Positions 11,323-17,425 of a stretch of 17,425 nucleotides of DNA are shown here, in pieces. A program made the translations under genes and the position numbers. Under the pieces are notes generated by a model. That model saw only the letters and a program-made list of their open reading frames with translations, searched no databases and was not told where the DNA came from. The DNA comes from DATAAZ01 sp036259875 (GTDB lineage: Bacteria; Actinomycetota; Thermoleophilia; Gaiellales; Gaiellaceae), in contig DATAAZ010000003.1 in the NCBI GenBank assembly GCA_036259875.1, forward strand, positions 1 to 17,425. The letters are read 5' to 3'. The stretch's first letter is position 1. Every line of letters starts with the position of its first letter.

Positions 11323-13533
11323 TCAGCCCGCGCGTCCGTCTGAAACGACGGACGGACCGGCTCGACGTTCGTCCGACCTCGCGGTCGGGAACTCGAACTC
11401 GACCTTCCCCTCGCCGTTCAGGACGAGGCGCGCGCGAAACGGCTTCTTGTTGCGGCTCCGGAACCCGGAGAGGACGTCGCGGGTTCGTCCCTCCTCGATG
11501 AGCTGGCGCGCGATCTCAGGCGTGATCGTGCGGCCTGCGATCTGCTTCCAGATCACGAATCCGCATCCCGGCTCGTCGCGGCTCTTCCAGCTCGTGCACC
11601 CGAACGCGCGCGAGTTCTCGCGAATGATCTCGCCGGTGACCGCGCCGCAACGCGGACAGGGGCCCAGCTCCGCGCGCTCGGGGCGAAGCTTCTCGCGGTC
11701 GAGCGCCGCGATCTGCTCGACCGTCTTACGCGCGAAGTCCTCGATTCCACCCATGAAATCCCTCCGCTCCGCGGCGCCGTGCTCGATGTCGCGGAGGCGC
11801 TTCTCCCAGTCGCCCGTCAACTCGGGCGACGTGAGCGGGTGCGCCTCGAGCATCGAAATCACCTGGACGCCCTTCGGCGTCGGGACGAGCTCCTTCGCCA
11901 CGCGCTCGACGTACTCGCGCCGAATCAGCGTCTCGATCGTCTCCGCCCGCGTCGCCGGAGTCCCGAGCCCGCGCTCCTTCATCGCCTCCCGAAGCTCCTC
12001 GTCCTCCACGAGCTTGCCGGCCGTCTCCATCGCGGAGAGGAGCGTTGCCTCGGTGTAGCGGGGAGGCGGCTTCGTCTCCTTCGCCTCGCTCGCCGCTTCC
12101 ACGCAGCGCACGATCATCCCCTCCTCGAGGCGCGGGAGCTCGCCGGTCTCGGCATCCTCATCGGTCGTCGCTCCGGCCCGGTCGTCCGCTTCGAGGCCGT
12201 ACACGCCACGCCAGCCCGGCTCGAGCGTCACCTTGCCGCGCGTGCGGAACCGTTCCCCCTCGACGTCCGTGACGACGGTCGTCCGCTCGTAGCGGGCGGC
12301 GGGATGGAAGACGGCGAGGAAGCGCTTCGCGACGAGGTCGAAGACGCGACGCTCGTCGTCCGACCAGGACTCGACGTCGTGGTCGATGTCGGTCGGGATG
12401 ATCGCGTGGTGGTCGTCGACCCGTTCATCGTTCACCACGCGACCAAGCGGAAGCTGCTCGAGCGAGAGCACGTAGCGCGCATGCGACTCGTACTCGCGAA
12501 TCGGGACCAGGGTCTCGGCGGTCGGCTTGATTTGCGGCACGAGGTCGCCCGACAGATAGCGCGAGTTGGTCCGCGGGTACGTGATCGCCTTCTTGTCCTC
12601 GTAGAGCGACTGGGCGGCCGCGAGCGTCCGGCGCGCCGAGAACCCGAAGCGCCGGTTCGCGTCGCGCTGCAGGCTCGTCAGGTCGTACAGGAGCGGGGCA
12701 CGCTCGGACTGCTCCTTGCGCTCCACCGACTCGACGGTCGCGTCCTTGCCCGAGACCCTGGCGACGATCTCGTCGGCGCGCTCGCCGCGCTTCAGCCTCG
12801 TTTCGTCCCCCTCGAACCAGAGGCCCTCGTAGCCGGCGCGGGTCGGCGCCTCGAACGTACCGTGAACGAGCCAGTACGGCTCGGGAACGAACGCCTGGAT
12901 CTCGCGCTCTCGCTTGACGATCAGCGCGAGGGTAGGCGTCTGGACGCGGCCGAGCGAGACGACGCCGCCGACCCACGCGCGCCCGCGGATCGTCGCGGCA
13001 CGCGTCGCGTTCATGCCGACGAGCCAGTCGGCCTCGGAGCGAGAGCGCGCGGCACGCTCGAGCGGCGCGAGCTGCGCGCCGGGGCGCAGGCGCTCGAACC
13101 CCTCCCCGATCGCCTGCTTCGTCATCGAGTTGATCCACAGACGGTCGACGGGCTTCTCGACCCCGGCCGTCTCCCAGATGTAGGCGAAGATGAGCTCACC
13201 CTCGCGTCCCGAGTCGCACGCGTTCACGACGCGTTCGACGTCGGGACGCTTGAGCAGCTTGTGGATCACGGCGAGCTGCTTCTTCGACTTCGCGTCGCGC
13301 GGCTTCAGCCGGAAGGCGTCGGGCACGATCGGCAGGTCGACCATCCGCCACTTCTTGAAGCGCTCGTCGTAGTCCTCGGGCTCGGCGAGCTCGACGAGGT
13401 GGCCGACCGCCCACGTGATCACGTACTCGTCTGACTCGAGGTACGCCTCGTCCTTCTTGAAGTTGCCGGGAAGCGCGGCCGCGATGTCGCGGCCGACGGA
13501 CGGCTTCTCGGCGATGACAAGCGTCTTGCCCAT
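11323..13533 (-). CDS. topB: DNA topoisomerase III (type IA)
   Basis: This 736-residue type IA topoisomerase cuts and reseals one DNA strand to decatenate or relax DNA. The Toprim domain opens with LVIAEKPSVGRDIAAAL (5-21) and contains ACDSGREGELIF (105-116), with acidic Asp107 and Glu111. The second Asp of the DxDxE pattern is Gly109, which I recall as common in this TopB branch. The catalytic tyrosine is Tyr319 in ITYPRTNSR. A four-Cys zinc ribbon (Cys626, Cys629, Cys646, Cys657) and a final domain (GRTITPEIARQLIEEGRT...) complete the protein. ATG 13533 has no Shine-Dalgarno site, but a TACGCT hexamer gives a predicted 2-base leader. It diverges from plsC across 45 bp and uses TGA, one of only two here. 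Confidence 0.93.
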   Translation of the reverse strand: MGKTLVIAEKPSVGRDIAAALPGNFKKDEAYLESDEYVITWAVGHLVELAEPEDYDERFKKWRMVDLPIVPDAFRLKPRDAKSKKQLAVIHKLLKRPDVERVVNACDSGREGELIFAYIWETAGVEKPVDRLWINSMTKQAIGEGFERLRPGAQLAPLERAARSRSEADWLVGMNATRAATIRGRAWVGGVVSLGRVQTPTLALIVKREREIQAFVPEPYWLVHGTFEAPTRAGYEGLWFEGDETRLKRGERADEIVARVSGKDATVESVERKEQSERAPLLYDLTSLQRDANRRFGFSARRTLAAAQSLYEDKKAITYPRTNSRYLSGDLVPQIKPTAETLVPIREYESHARYVLSLEQLPLGRVVNDERVDDHHAIIPTDIDHDVESWSDDERRVFDLVAKRFLAVFHPAARYERTTVVTDVEGERFRTRGKVTLEPGWRGVYGLEADDRAGATTDEDAETGELPRLEEGMIVRCVEAASEAKETKPPPRYTEATLLSAMETAGKLVEDEELREAMKERGLGTPATRAETIETLIRREYVERVAKELVPTPKGVQVISMLEAHPLTSPELTGDWEKRLRDIEHGAAERRDFMGGIEDFARKTVEQIAALDREKLRPERAELGPCPRCGAVTGEIIRENSRAFGCTSWKSRDEPGCGFVIWKQIAGRTITPEIARQLIEEGRTRDVLSGFRSRNKKPFRARLVLNGEGKVEFEFPTARSDERRAGPSVVSDGRAG

Positions 13534-13541
13534 CGCGAATC

Positions 13542-13547
13542 AGCGTA
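13542..13547 (-). promoter_or_regulatory. -10 hexamer of topB, nearly leaderless
   Basis: TACGCT on the minus strand predicts a start at 13535, two bases before the ATG at 13533. Confidence 0.45.
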
Positions 13548-13565
13548 GCGAAGGGCTCGAGCGGC

Positions 13566-13571
13566 GATACT
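13566..13571 (+). promoter_or_regulatory. -10 hexamer of plsC, nearly leaderless
   Basis: GATACT, four of six matches to TATAAT, predicts a start at 13578, one base before the ATG at 13579. Confidence 0.4.
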
Positions 13572-13578
13572 GGCGCGG

Positions 13579-14208
13579 ATGGACGACTTCAAGCGCGCGA
13601 GCCGCTTCTTCTCGTTCATCGCGCTAGTGAGCCGCCCGTTCTTCGCCGGGCCGTTTCGGCTGCGAGCGAACGGCCTCGAGAACATCCCGCGCTCGGGCGG
13701 CTTCGTCGTCGCGGCGAACCACACGTCGAACCTCGATCCATGGCCGCTCGGGCTGCCGCTCTTTCCGCGGCAGATGCACTACATGGCCAAGTCGGAGCTC
13801 TATCGGAACCCGGTCCTCAAGTGGGTCCTCGACAAGGGCGAGTCGTTCCCCGTGCGGCGGGGCGAGCGCGACTCGGAGGCGTTCAAGACCGCGGTTCGCT
13901 ACGCGCGGGAGGGAGGCGTCGTGGCGATGTTCCCCGAGGGGACGCGACGGAAGAAGGGTGTGCGAAAGAAGCACGCGGCGAAGCCGCATCCCGGCGCGGC
14001 GCGAATCGCGCTCGCCGCGGGTGTACCCCTCGTCCCCGCCGCGATCAAGGGGACGGACCGGATCTCGAGGCTCGGGCCGCTACGGGTCACATACGGGCCG
14101 CCGGTCGAGCTCTCCGACCTCGACGGCCGTCCGCGGCGTGACGTCGCCCAGATCGCAACGGAACGCCTCATGGCCGAGATCGAGAAGCTGGAGGCCTCGC
14201 TCTCGTGA
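13579..14208 (+). CDS. plsC: 1-acyl-sn-glycerol-3-phosphate acyltransferase
   Basis: This 209-residue PlsC-family acyltransferase would make phosphatidic acid from lysophosphatidic acid at the membrane. The catalytic Hx4D motif is NHTSNLD (His48, Asp53). The acceptor-phosphate motif FPEGTRRKKG is at 118-127, and PLVPAAIKGTDRI at 150-162 is also typical. Residues 8-22 are hydrophobic and may touch the membrane. The ATG at 13579 is supported by a GATACT hexamer at near-leaderless spacing. The stop TGA overlaps the GTG of the exonuclease gene (GTGA), which implies translational coupling of two unrelated functions. The acyl-donor and lysolipid specificity is not certain, since close homologues act on other lysolipids. 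Confidence 0.9.
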   Translation: MDDFKRASRFFSFIALVSRPFFAGPFRLRANGLENIPRSGGFVVAANHTSNLDPWPLGLPLFPRQMHYMAKSELYRNPVLKWVLDKGESFPVRRGERDSEAFKTAVRYAREGGVVAMFPEGTRRKKGVRKKHAAKPHPGAARIALAAGVPLVPAAIKGTDRISRLGPLRVTYGPPVELSDLDGRPRRDVAQIATERLMAEIEKLEASLS

Positions 14209-15065
14209 GCGGCGACGCGGACGCGAGGCCGCTCCTCGCCGTCGACGGCGACTCGCTTGCGCACCGCGCCTTCCACGCGCTCCCCGACTCGATCGTGGGC
14301 GCGGACGGCCAGCCCGCGAACATGCTGGTCGGGTTCGCGAACATGCTCCTCCGCGTGTGGGAGGCCGAGGAGCCACGCACCGTTTTCGTCGGTTTCGATT
14401 CGATCGGCGAGCCGACCTACCGGCACGAGCTCCTTCCGCAGTACCAAAGTGGGCGAGACTTCCCTCGCGCCCTCACCGACCAGCTCGACCGCCTTCCCGA
14501 GCTCGTCGAGGCGCTCGGGTTTCCGTCGGCGAAGGCCGCGGGCTACGAGGCGGACGACTTCGTGGCCGCAGCAGTCCGCGCGGAGGAGGATGCGGGCGGG
14601 ACCGCCCTCGTCCTCACGAGCGACCGCGACATGTTCCAGCTCGCGAGCGAGAAAACGACGATCCTCATGCCGAAGCGGGGCGTCGGCGAGCTGCAACGCG
14701 TCGGACCCGACGAGGTGCGGGAGCGCTACGGCGTCCGCCCCGAGCAGGTCCCGGACTTCGTCGCGCTCCGCGGCGATTCGGCCGACCGAATCCCGGGGGC
14801 GCGCGGGGTCGGCGAGAGCCGCGCGGCGATGATCCTGCGCGAGCACGAGACGCTCGACGGCGCGATCGAAGCGGGCGTGCTTCAGAACCAGGCCGACCAG
14901 CTTCGGCTTTACCTCCGGCTGACGCGGCTCCAGTACCACGCCCCCGTTCCGGAGTTTCCGGATGCGCAGCCCGACTGGGCGCGCGCCGCCGAGCTCGTTC
15001 AACGCTGGGGTCTGAAGCAGCTGGCCGGGCGGCTGCGCGAGCGAGCGGGGGACTCGGGGGCGTAG
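14205..15065 (+). CDS. stand-alone 5'-3' exonuclease (Pol I N-terminal domain / FEN family)
   Basis: This 286-residue protein matches the 5' nuclease domain normally fused to DNA polymerase I, with no polymerase part. The family's metal-binding acids are present in order: Asp14 (AVDGDSLAHRAFHA), Asp65 (VGFDS), Glu115, Asp117 and Asp118 (YEADDFVAA), Asp140 and Asp142 (TSDRDMFQL), and Asp191 and Asp194 (LRGDSADRIPGARGVG), the last leading into the helix-hairpin-helix. It should remove 5' flaps or RNA primers during repair and replication. The start is GTG at 14205, four bases overlapping the plsC stop. The C-terminus ends soon after the HhH region, as expected for a lone nuclease. The stop is TAG. 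Confidence 0.9.
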   Translation: MSGDADARPLLAVDGDSLAHRAFHALPDSIVGADGQPANMLVGFANMLLRVWEAEEPRTVFVGFDSIGEPTYRHELLPQYQSGRDFPRALTDQLDRLPELVEALGFPSAKAAGYEADDFVAAAVRAEEDAGGTALVLTSDRDMFQLASEKTTILMPKRGVGELQRVGPDEVRERYGVRPEQVPDFVALRGDSADRIPGARGVGESRAAMILREHETLDGAIEAGVLQNQADQLRLYLRLTRLQYHAPVPEFPDAQPDWARAAELVQRWGLKQLAGRLRERAGDSGA

Positions 15066-15117
15066 CCGCGGTCGCCGACAACGTGTGCGAAATTCGCTCC
15101 GAGGAGGCCCGGTTTCA

Positions 15118-16359
15118 TTGCTCGAACGGCGGCTGATTCACCTCATCGGCGTCGTGGCCGCGCTCGCCACGGCGCTCACCGCCTGTCCCGTCGCAACCGG
15201 GGTGGCGCTTTCCACGGGCGGGAGCCTCCTCGACGACCCCGTCCTCCTCGCGGCCGGCGACATCGCCGACTGCTCGTCGTCCGGCGACGAGGCGACGGCG
15301 GCCATTCTCGACGCACAGAACGGGACGATCGCGACGCTCGGCGACAACGTCTACGAGCACGGGACGCCGGAGGAGTTCGCCGCCTGCTTCGGGCCGTCGT
15401 GGGGCCGCCACAAGGCCCGGACGCGCCCCTCGCCCGGGAACCACGAATACGCGACGCCCGGCGCGGCGGGGTACTTCGGCTATTTCGGCGCCGCGGCCGG
15501 CGATCCGAGCAAGGGGTACTACTCGTACGACGTCGGCCCCTGGCACGTCGTCGCACTGAACAGCAACTGCACGGCGGTCGGCGGCTGCGGGCGGAGATCG
15601 CCGCAGCACGAGTGGCTCCGCGCCGACCTCGCAGCGAGCGGCGCGTCGTGCACGCTGGCCTACTGGCACCACCCGCGATTCAGCTCGGGTCCGCACGGGA
15701 GCAACGCGATCACCGAGGCACTCTGGCAGGCGCTCCACGAAGCGGGTGCGGAGGTTGTCCTGACCGGCCACGACCACCTCTACGAGCGCTTCACGCCCCA
15801 GTCATCGCTCGGGATCCGCGACGACGCGTTCGGAATCCGCCAGTTCACGGTCGGTACGGGCGGGAGAAGCCTCTACCCCGTCGTCGCCCGCCATCGGAAC
15901 AGCGAGGTCGTCAACGCCGATGCCTACGGCGTCCTCAAGCTGACGCTTCGAGACGGCGCGTACTCGTGGGAGTTCCTCGCCGAGGCGGGGAAGACGTTCG
16001 CCGACTCGGGGTCGGCCGCGTGCCACGGCGCACCGCCGAGACCCGTCCGGCCGCAGCCGATCGTTGGGACGCCCGGACGCGACGTCCTCGTCGGGACGCC
16101 GGGCGACGACGTCCTGGACGGCGTCGGTGGAGCCGACGTGATCAGGGGCCGCGGAGGCAACGACGTCCTCCGGGGCGGGCGCGGGCACGATCGCCTCGAG
16201 GGCGGCCCCGGCCGTGACCGCCTCGCCGGCGGGCCCGGCGACGACGCGCTCGTCGCGCGCGACGGCTCGCGGGACCGCCTCTCGGGCGGGCCCGGTCGTG
16301 ACCGCGCGCGTGCCGACGGGCGCCGCGACGTCGTCACGACGGTCGAGACCCGCTTCTAG
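15118..16359 (+). CDS. exported metallophosphatase with C-terminal RTX-like repeats
   Basis: This 413-residue calcineurin-like metallophosphoesterase resembles secreted purple acid phosphatases. Metal ligands appear in order: Asp48 (AAGDIADC), Asp76 (LGDNVY), Asn108 and His109 (PGNHEY), His184 or His185 (YWHHPRF), and His218 and His220 (TGHDHLYER). Residues 313-400 carry seven or so degenerate hemolysin-type repeats such as GTPGDDVLDGVGGADVI, which usually bind calcium. The N-terminus from TTG 15118, MLERRLIHLIGVVAALATAL, is a signal peptide that ends in the lipobox-like LTAC (Cys23), so it could be lipid-anchored. I chose TTG because GAGGAGG at 15101-15107 is ten bases upstream; GTG 15085 would add 11 residues and has no site. 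It ends in a TAG shared with the opposing gene through CTAG. Confidence 0.85.
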   Translation: MLERRLIHLIGVVAALATALTACPVATGVALSTGGSLLDDPVLLAAGDIADCSSSGDEATAAILDAQNGTIATLGDNVYEHGTPEEFAACFGPSWGRHKARTRPSPGNHEYATPGAAGYFGYFGAAAGDPSKGYYSYDVGPWHVVALNSNCTAVGGCGRRSPQHEWLRADLAASGASCTLAYWHHPRFSSGPHGSNAITEALWQALHEAGAEVVLTGHDHLYERFTPQSSLGIRDDAFGIRQFTVGTGGRSLYPVVARHRNSEVVNADAYGVLKLTLRDGAYSWEFLAEAGKTFADSGSAACHGAPPRPVRPQPIVGTPGRDVLVGTPGDDVLDGVGGADVIRGRGGNDVLRGGRGHDRLEGGPGRDRLAGGPGDDALVARDGSRDRLSGGPGRDRARADGRRDVVTTVETRF

Positions 16360-17039
16360 ACGCCGTGCGCGAGCGCGGTGGCGAGATGGACGACCGGGGG
16401 GCCCCCCGCGCGTTCGGACCGCGCCAGGAGATGCATGAGGCAGCCGGGGTCGGCAGTCACCAGCGCCTGCGCCTTCGCGGCTCCCGCGAGCTTTTCGTCC
16501 GCCATCGCCACCGAGATCTCCGGTTGGCGGACGGCGAAGGTGCCACCGAACCCGCAGCAGAGGTCGGGGCGCGGGAGCGTGATGACGCGGGCGCCCGACC
16601 GCTCGAGGAGCCGGCGCGGCTGCTCGCCGATCCGAAGCTCCCGCAGCATGTGGCACGAGTCGTGGTAGGCGAGCACCTTCCCCCAGTTGACCTGCTCGAG
16701 CCTCGCCCGGTGCCCGTCGAGAAACGCCGAGAGCTCGTGGATCGGATACGGCTCGCACCCGACGAGCTCGGGAAGGTAATGCGCGACCATCGTCGCGCAG
16801 GATCCAGAGGGCGTAACGATCGGGCGGTCGCGTGCGAACGCACGGGTGAACGTGCGGGCAACGCGGCGGGCCGCCTTCCGGTGGCCGGCGTTGAACGCAG
16901 GTTGACCGCAACAGACCTGGCCGCGCGGGAACTCGATCTCGAAGCCGGCCCGTCGCAGGAGCTCCTCGGCGTCGGCAACGGCGTCCGGAAAGACGAGGTC
17001 GCCCAGGCAGGTGGCGAAGAGCTGGACCGGGCCGCGCAT
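16356..17039 (-). CDS. lutA: LutA/YkgE-type (Fe-S)-binding protein with two CCG domains
   Basis: This 227-residue protein has two cysteine-rich (CCG) domains: Cys11, Cys43-Cys44-Gly45 (VCCGQPAFNAGH) and Cys81, then Cys129 (YHDSCHMLREL), Cys161-Cys162-Gly163 (LCCGFGG) and Cys200 (ADPGC). This is the architecture of LutA, a subunit of the LutABC lactate-oxidising complex, and of related heterodisulfide-reductase-like subunits. LutA usually precedes lutB and lutC, but here the next gene downstream is the convergent phosphatase, so no partners follow. Partners may be elsewhere, or the protein may serve another oxidoreductase. ATG 17039 has no Shine-Dalgarno site; a TAGCGT hexamer predicts a 3-base leader. 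It shares the CTAG stop at 16356-16359. Confidence 0.87.
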   Translation of the reverse strand: MRGPVQLFATCLGDLVFPDAVADAEELLRRAGFEIEFPRGQVCCGQPAFNAGHRKAARRVARTFTRAFARDRPIVTPSGSCATMVAHYLPELVGCEPYPIHELSAFLDGHRARLEQVNWGKVLAYHDSCHMLRELRIGEQPRRLLERSGARVITLPRPDLCCGFGGTFAVRQPEISVAMADEKLAGAAKAQALVTADPGCLMHLLARSERAGGPPVVHLATALAHGV

Positions 17040-17048
17040 CGCGCCGAG

Positions 17049-17054
17049 ACGCTA
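17049..17054 (-). promoter_or_regulatory. -10 hexamer of the lutA-like gene, nearly leaderless
   Basis: TAGCGT on the minus strand predicts a start at 17042, three bases before the ATG at 17039. Confidence 0.4.
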
Positions 17055-17072
17055 CCCGCAAAGAGGGAGTGG

Positions 17073-17111
17073 CGGAACGTCGCTCGTCGCCGGGGTGCGA
17101 TGGTCGTTCCG
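17073..17111. repeat. bulged inverted repeat upstream of the lutA-like gene
   Basis: CGGAACG (17073-17079) pairs with CGTTCCG (17105-17111), and TCGC (17080-17083) with GCGA (17097-17100), leaving a four-base bulge. It lies about 30-70 bp upstream of the predicted lutA transcript start, where an operator could be. Confidence 0.3.
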
Positions 17112-17118
17112 AGGCTAC

Positions 17119-17138
17119 GAGGGGGGCATGCCCCCCTC
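17119..17138. terminator. perfect 20-bp palindrome, terminator-like
   Basis: GAGGGGGGCATGCCCCCCTC is fully self-complementary. On the minus strand it lies upstream of the lutA-like gene and could end a transcript coming from the right. Confidence 0.5.
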
Positions 17139-17212
17139 ATCCACCCCCGCGACGGTGATAGCCGGAGGCTACGGTGCCGACTGAGGAGGCAGCGGCGGGG
17201 CGGCCCGGCGGC

Positions 17213-17341
17213 TCACTCTGCGTTTCGCCAAGCCCTCAAAGGCACGGAGGGCGCCCGCCGGGCGCCCTCCGTGCGTCGACGCTTCGTCCGTCCGGCGACC
17301 CGAGCCGCCCGCTGAGCGTCGCGCCGCCGAGCCGCCCGCAT
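17213..17341 (-). CDS. possible 42-aa arginine-rich peptide or small-RNA gene
   Basis: A minus-strand frame from ATG 17341 begins MRAARRRDAQRAARVAG and ends RAWRNAE before TGA. GGAGG (17351-17355) lies nine bases upstream, and TAGGCT (17377-17382) gives a predicted 29-base leader. About a third of the residues are Arg. A 33-nt perfect hairpin lies inside the frame, which is odd for a gene. The transcript may therefore be a short RNA ended by that hairpin, with the frame accidental. No family is recognised. Confidence 0.25.
   Translation of the reverse strand: MRAARRRDAQRAARVAGRTKRRRTEGARRAPSVPLRAWRNAE
17242..17274. terminator. 33-nt perfect hairpin, terminator-like
   Basis: GCACGGAGGGCGCCCG is followed by one C and its exact reverse complement, making a 16-bp stem. 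On the minus strand the hairpin is followed by CTTTG, a short T run. Its core resembles the 9752-9777 palindrome. Confidence 0.6.
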
Positions 17342-17376
17342 CGGCGTCTACCTCCGGGTTGCGGGAACGGGATCCG

Positions 17377-17382
17377 AGCCTA
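17377..17382 (-). promoter_or_regulatory. possible -10 hexamer of the small right-edge unit
   Basis: TAGGCT on the minus strand would start a transcript near 17370, 96 bases before the 33-nt hairpin is reached. No -35 is evident. Confidence 0.25.
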
Positions 17383-17425
17383 AGCGACGAGCCGACCCGG
17401 GAAGTTGGTGTCAGATGTGAAGAGG

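Larger units (their letters stand above)
17040..17425. other. 386-bp stretch without a confident gene
   Basis: This stretch holds the lutA promoter hexamer, one bulged inverted repeat and two perfect palindromes. GAGGCTACG occurs twice (17111-17119 and 17165-17173). The possible small minus-strand unit also lies here. The last 25 bases are less GC-rich than the rest. I see no tRNA, rRNA or transposase remnant that I can support. Confidence 0.6.

Noticed and set aside
11779..13434. 551-residue plus-strand frame opposite topB
   Set aside because: Arg/Leu/Glu-rich with no motif, while topB on the other strand has complete catalytic and zinc motifs.
13899..15002. Minus-strand frame opposite plsC and the exonuclease
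   Set aside because: It spans two coupled real genes and shows no recognisable domain.
16060..16330. Tandem DNA repeat in the 3' part of the phosphatase gene
   Set aside because: The periodicity comes from the coded RTX-like Gly-Asp repeats and is protein-level structure, not a separate DNA element.
15802..17061. Minus-strand frame opposite the phosphatase and a shifted frame of lutA
   Set aside because: It mixes complementary RTX-repeat sequence with an out-of-frame reading of lutA.
17401..17425. Edge of a palindromic REP or transposon end, suggested by lower GC and GTTGGTGTCAGATGTGAAG
   Set aside because: It vaguely recalls repeats near REP-associated transposases, but only one truncated copy is visible and no transposase is present.
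1..17425. CRISPR array, tRNA, rRNA or insertion sequence
   Set aside because: No regular spaced repeats, no cloverleaf with a T-loop signature, no rRNA core sequence and no transposase motif were found on either strand by eye.

Overview
The window is about 17.4 kb of very GC-rich, gene-dense bacterial chromosome. Strong G/C bias at third codon positions, GTG/TTG starts, minimal spacers and TANNNT-type -10 hexamers set directly against start codons all suggest a high-GC actinomycetote. The protein set (PimA-like GT4, LutA, RpoD-like sigma, several LuxR-HTH proteins) fits an early-branching class such as Thermoleophilia, but that placement is inference. No phage, transposase gene, CRISPR, rRNA or tRNA is visible. 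16 of the 20 best-supported genes end in TAG, which is unusual for a high-GC genome.

Left part (1-6093). A minus-strand operon encodes a PimA-like glycosyltransferase, a UPF0104-type membrane protein and a glycerate kinase. It diverges across only 23 bp from a fold-type I aminotransferase. A conserved-looking 64-residue protein faces the aminotransferase, and an adenosine-deaminase-family hydrolase with an altered active site follows. Next is a stand-alone LuxR-HTH protein.

Middle (5833-9735) looks like a signalling patch. A membrane HD-GYP c-di-GMP phosphodiesterase and three LuxR-HTH proteins surround an unannotated-type 28-residue membrane peptide with its own promoter-like hexamer and Shine-Dalgarno site, followed by a 57-nt hairpin. 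A tandem pair of small CECx4C proteins lies here too; the second appears to start at ATA inside an ATAA overlap.

Right part (9736-17425). A 51-residue acidic protein lies downstream of an RpoD-like sigma factor, whose upstream region has a 25-bp near-perfect palindrome and an attenuator-like hairpin. Topoisomerase III lies upstream of the sigma gene and diverges from plsC, which overlaps a stand-alone 5'-3' exonuclease gene. A secreted or lipid-anchored metallophosphatase with RTX-like repeats then faces an orphan LutA-type Fe-S protein. The last 386 bp contain no large gene, but hold three inverted repeats and a possible small transcription unit.

Two layout rules recur. Transcription units often begin with a -10 hexamer only 6-9 nt before the start codon, as in leaderless mRNAs. 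Convergent genes either share a CTAG tetramer as both stop codons (three cases) or are separated by a strong hairpin (two cases).
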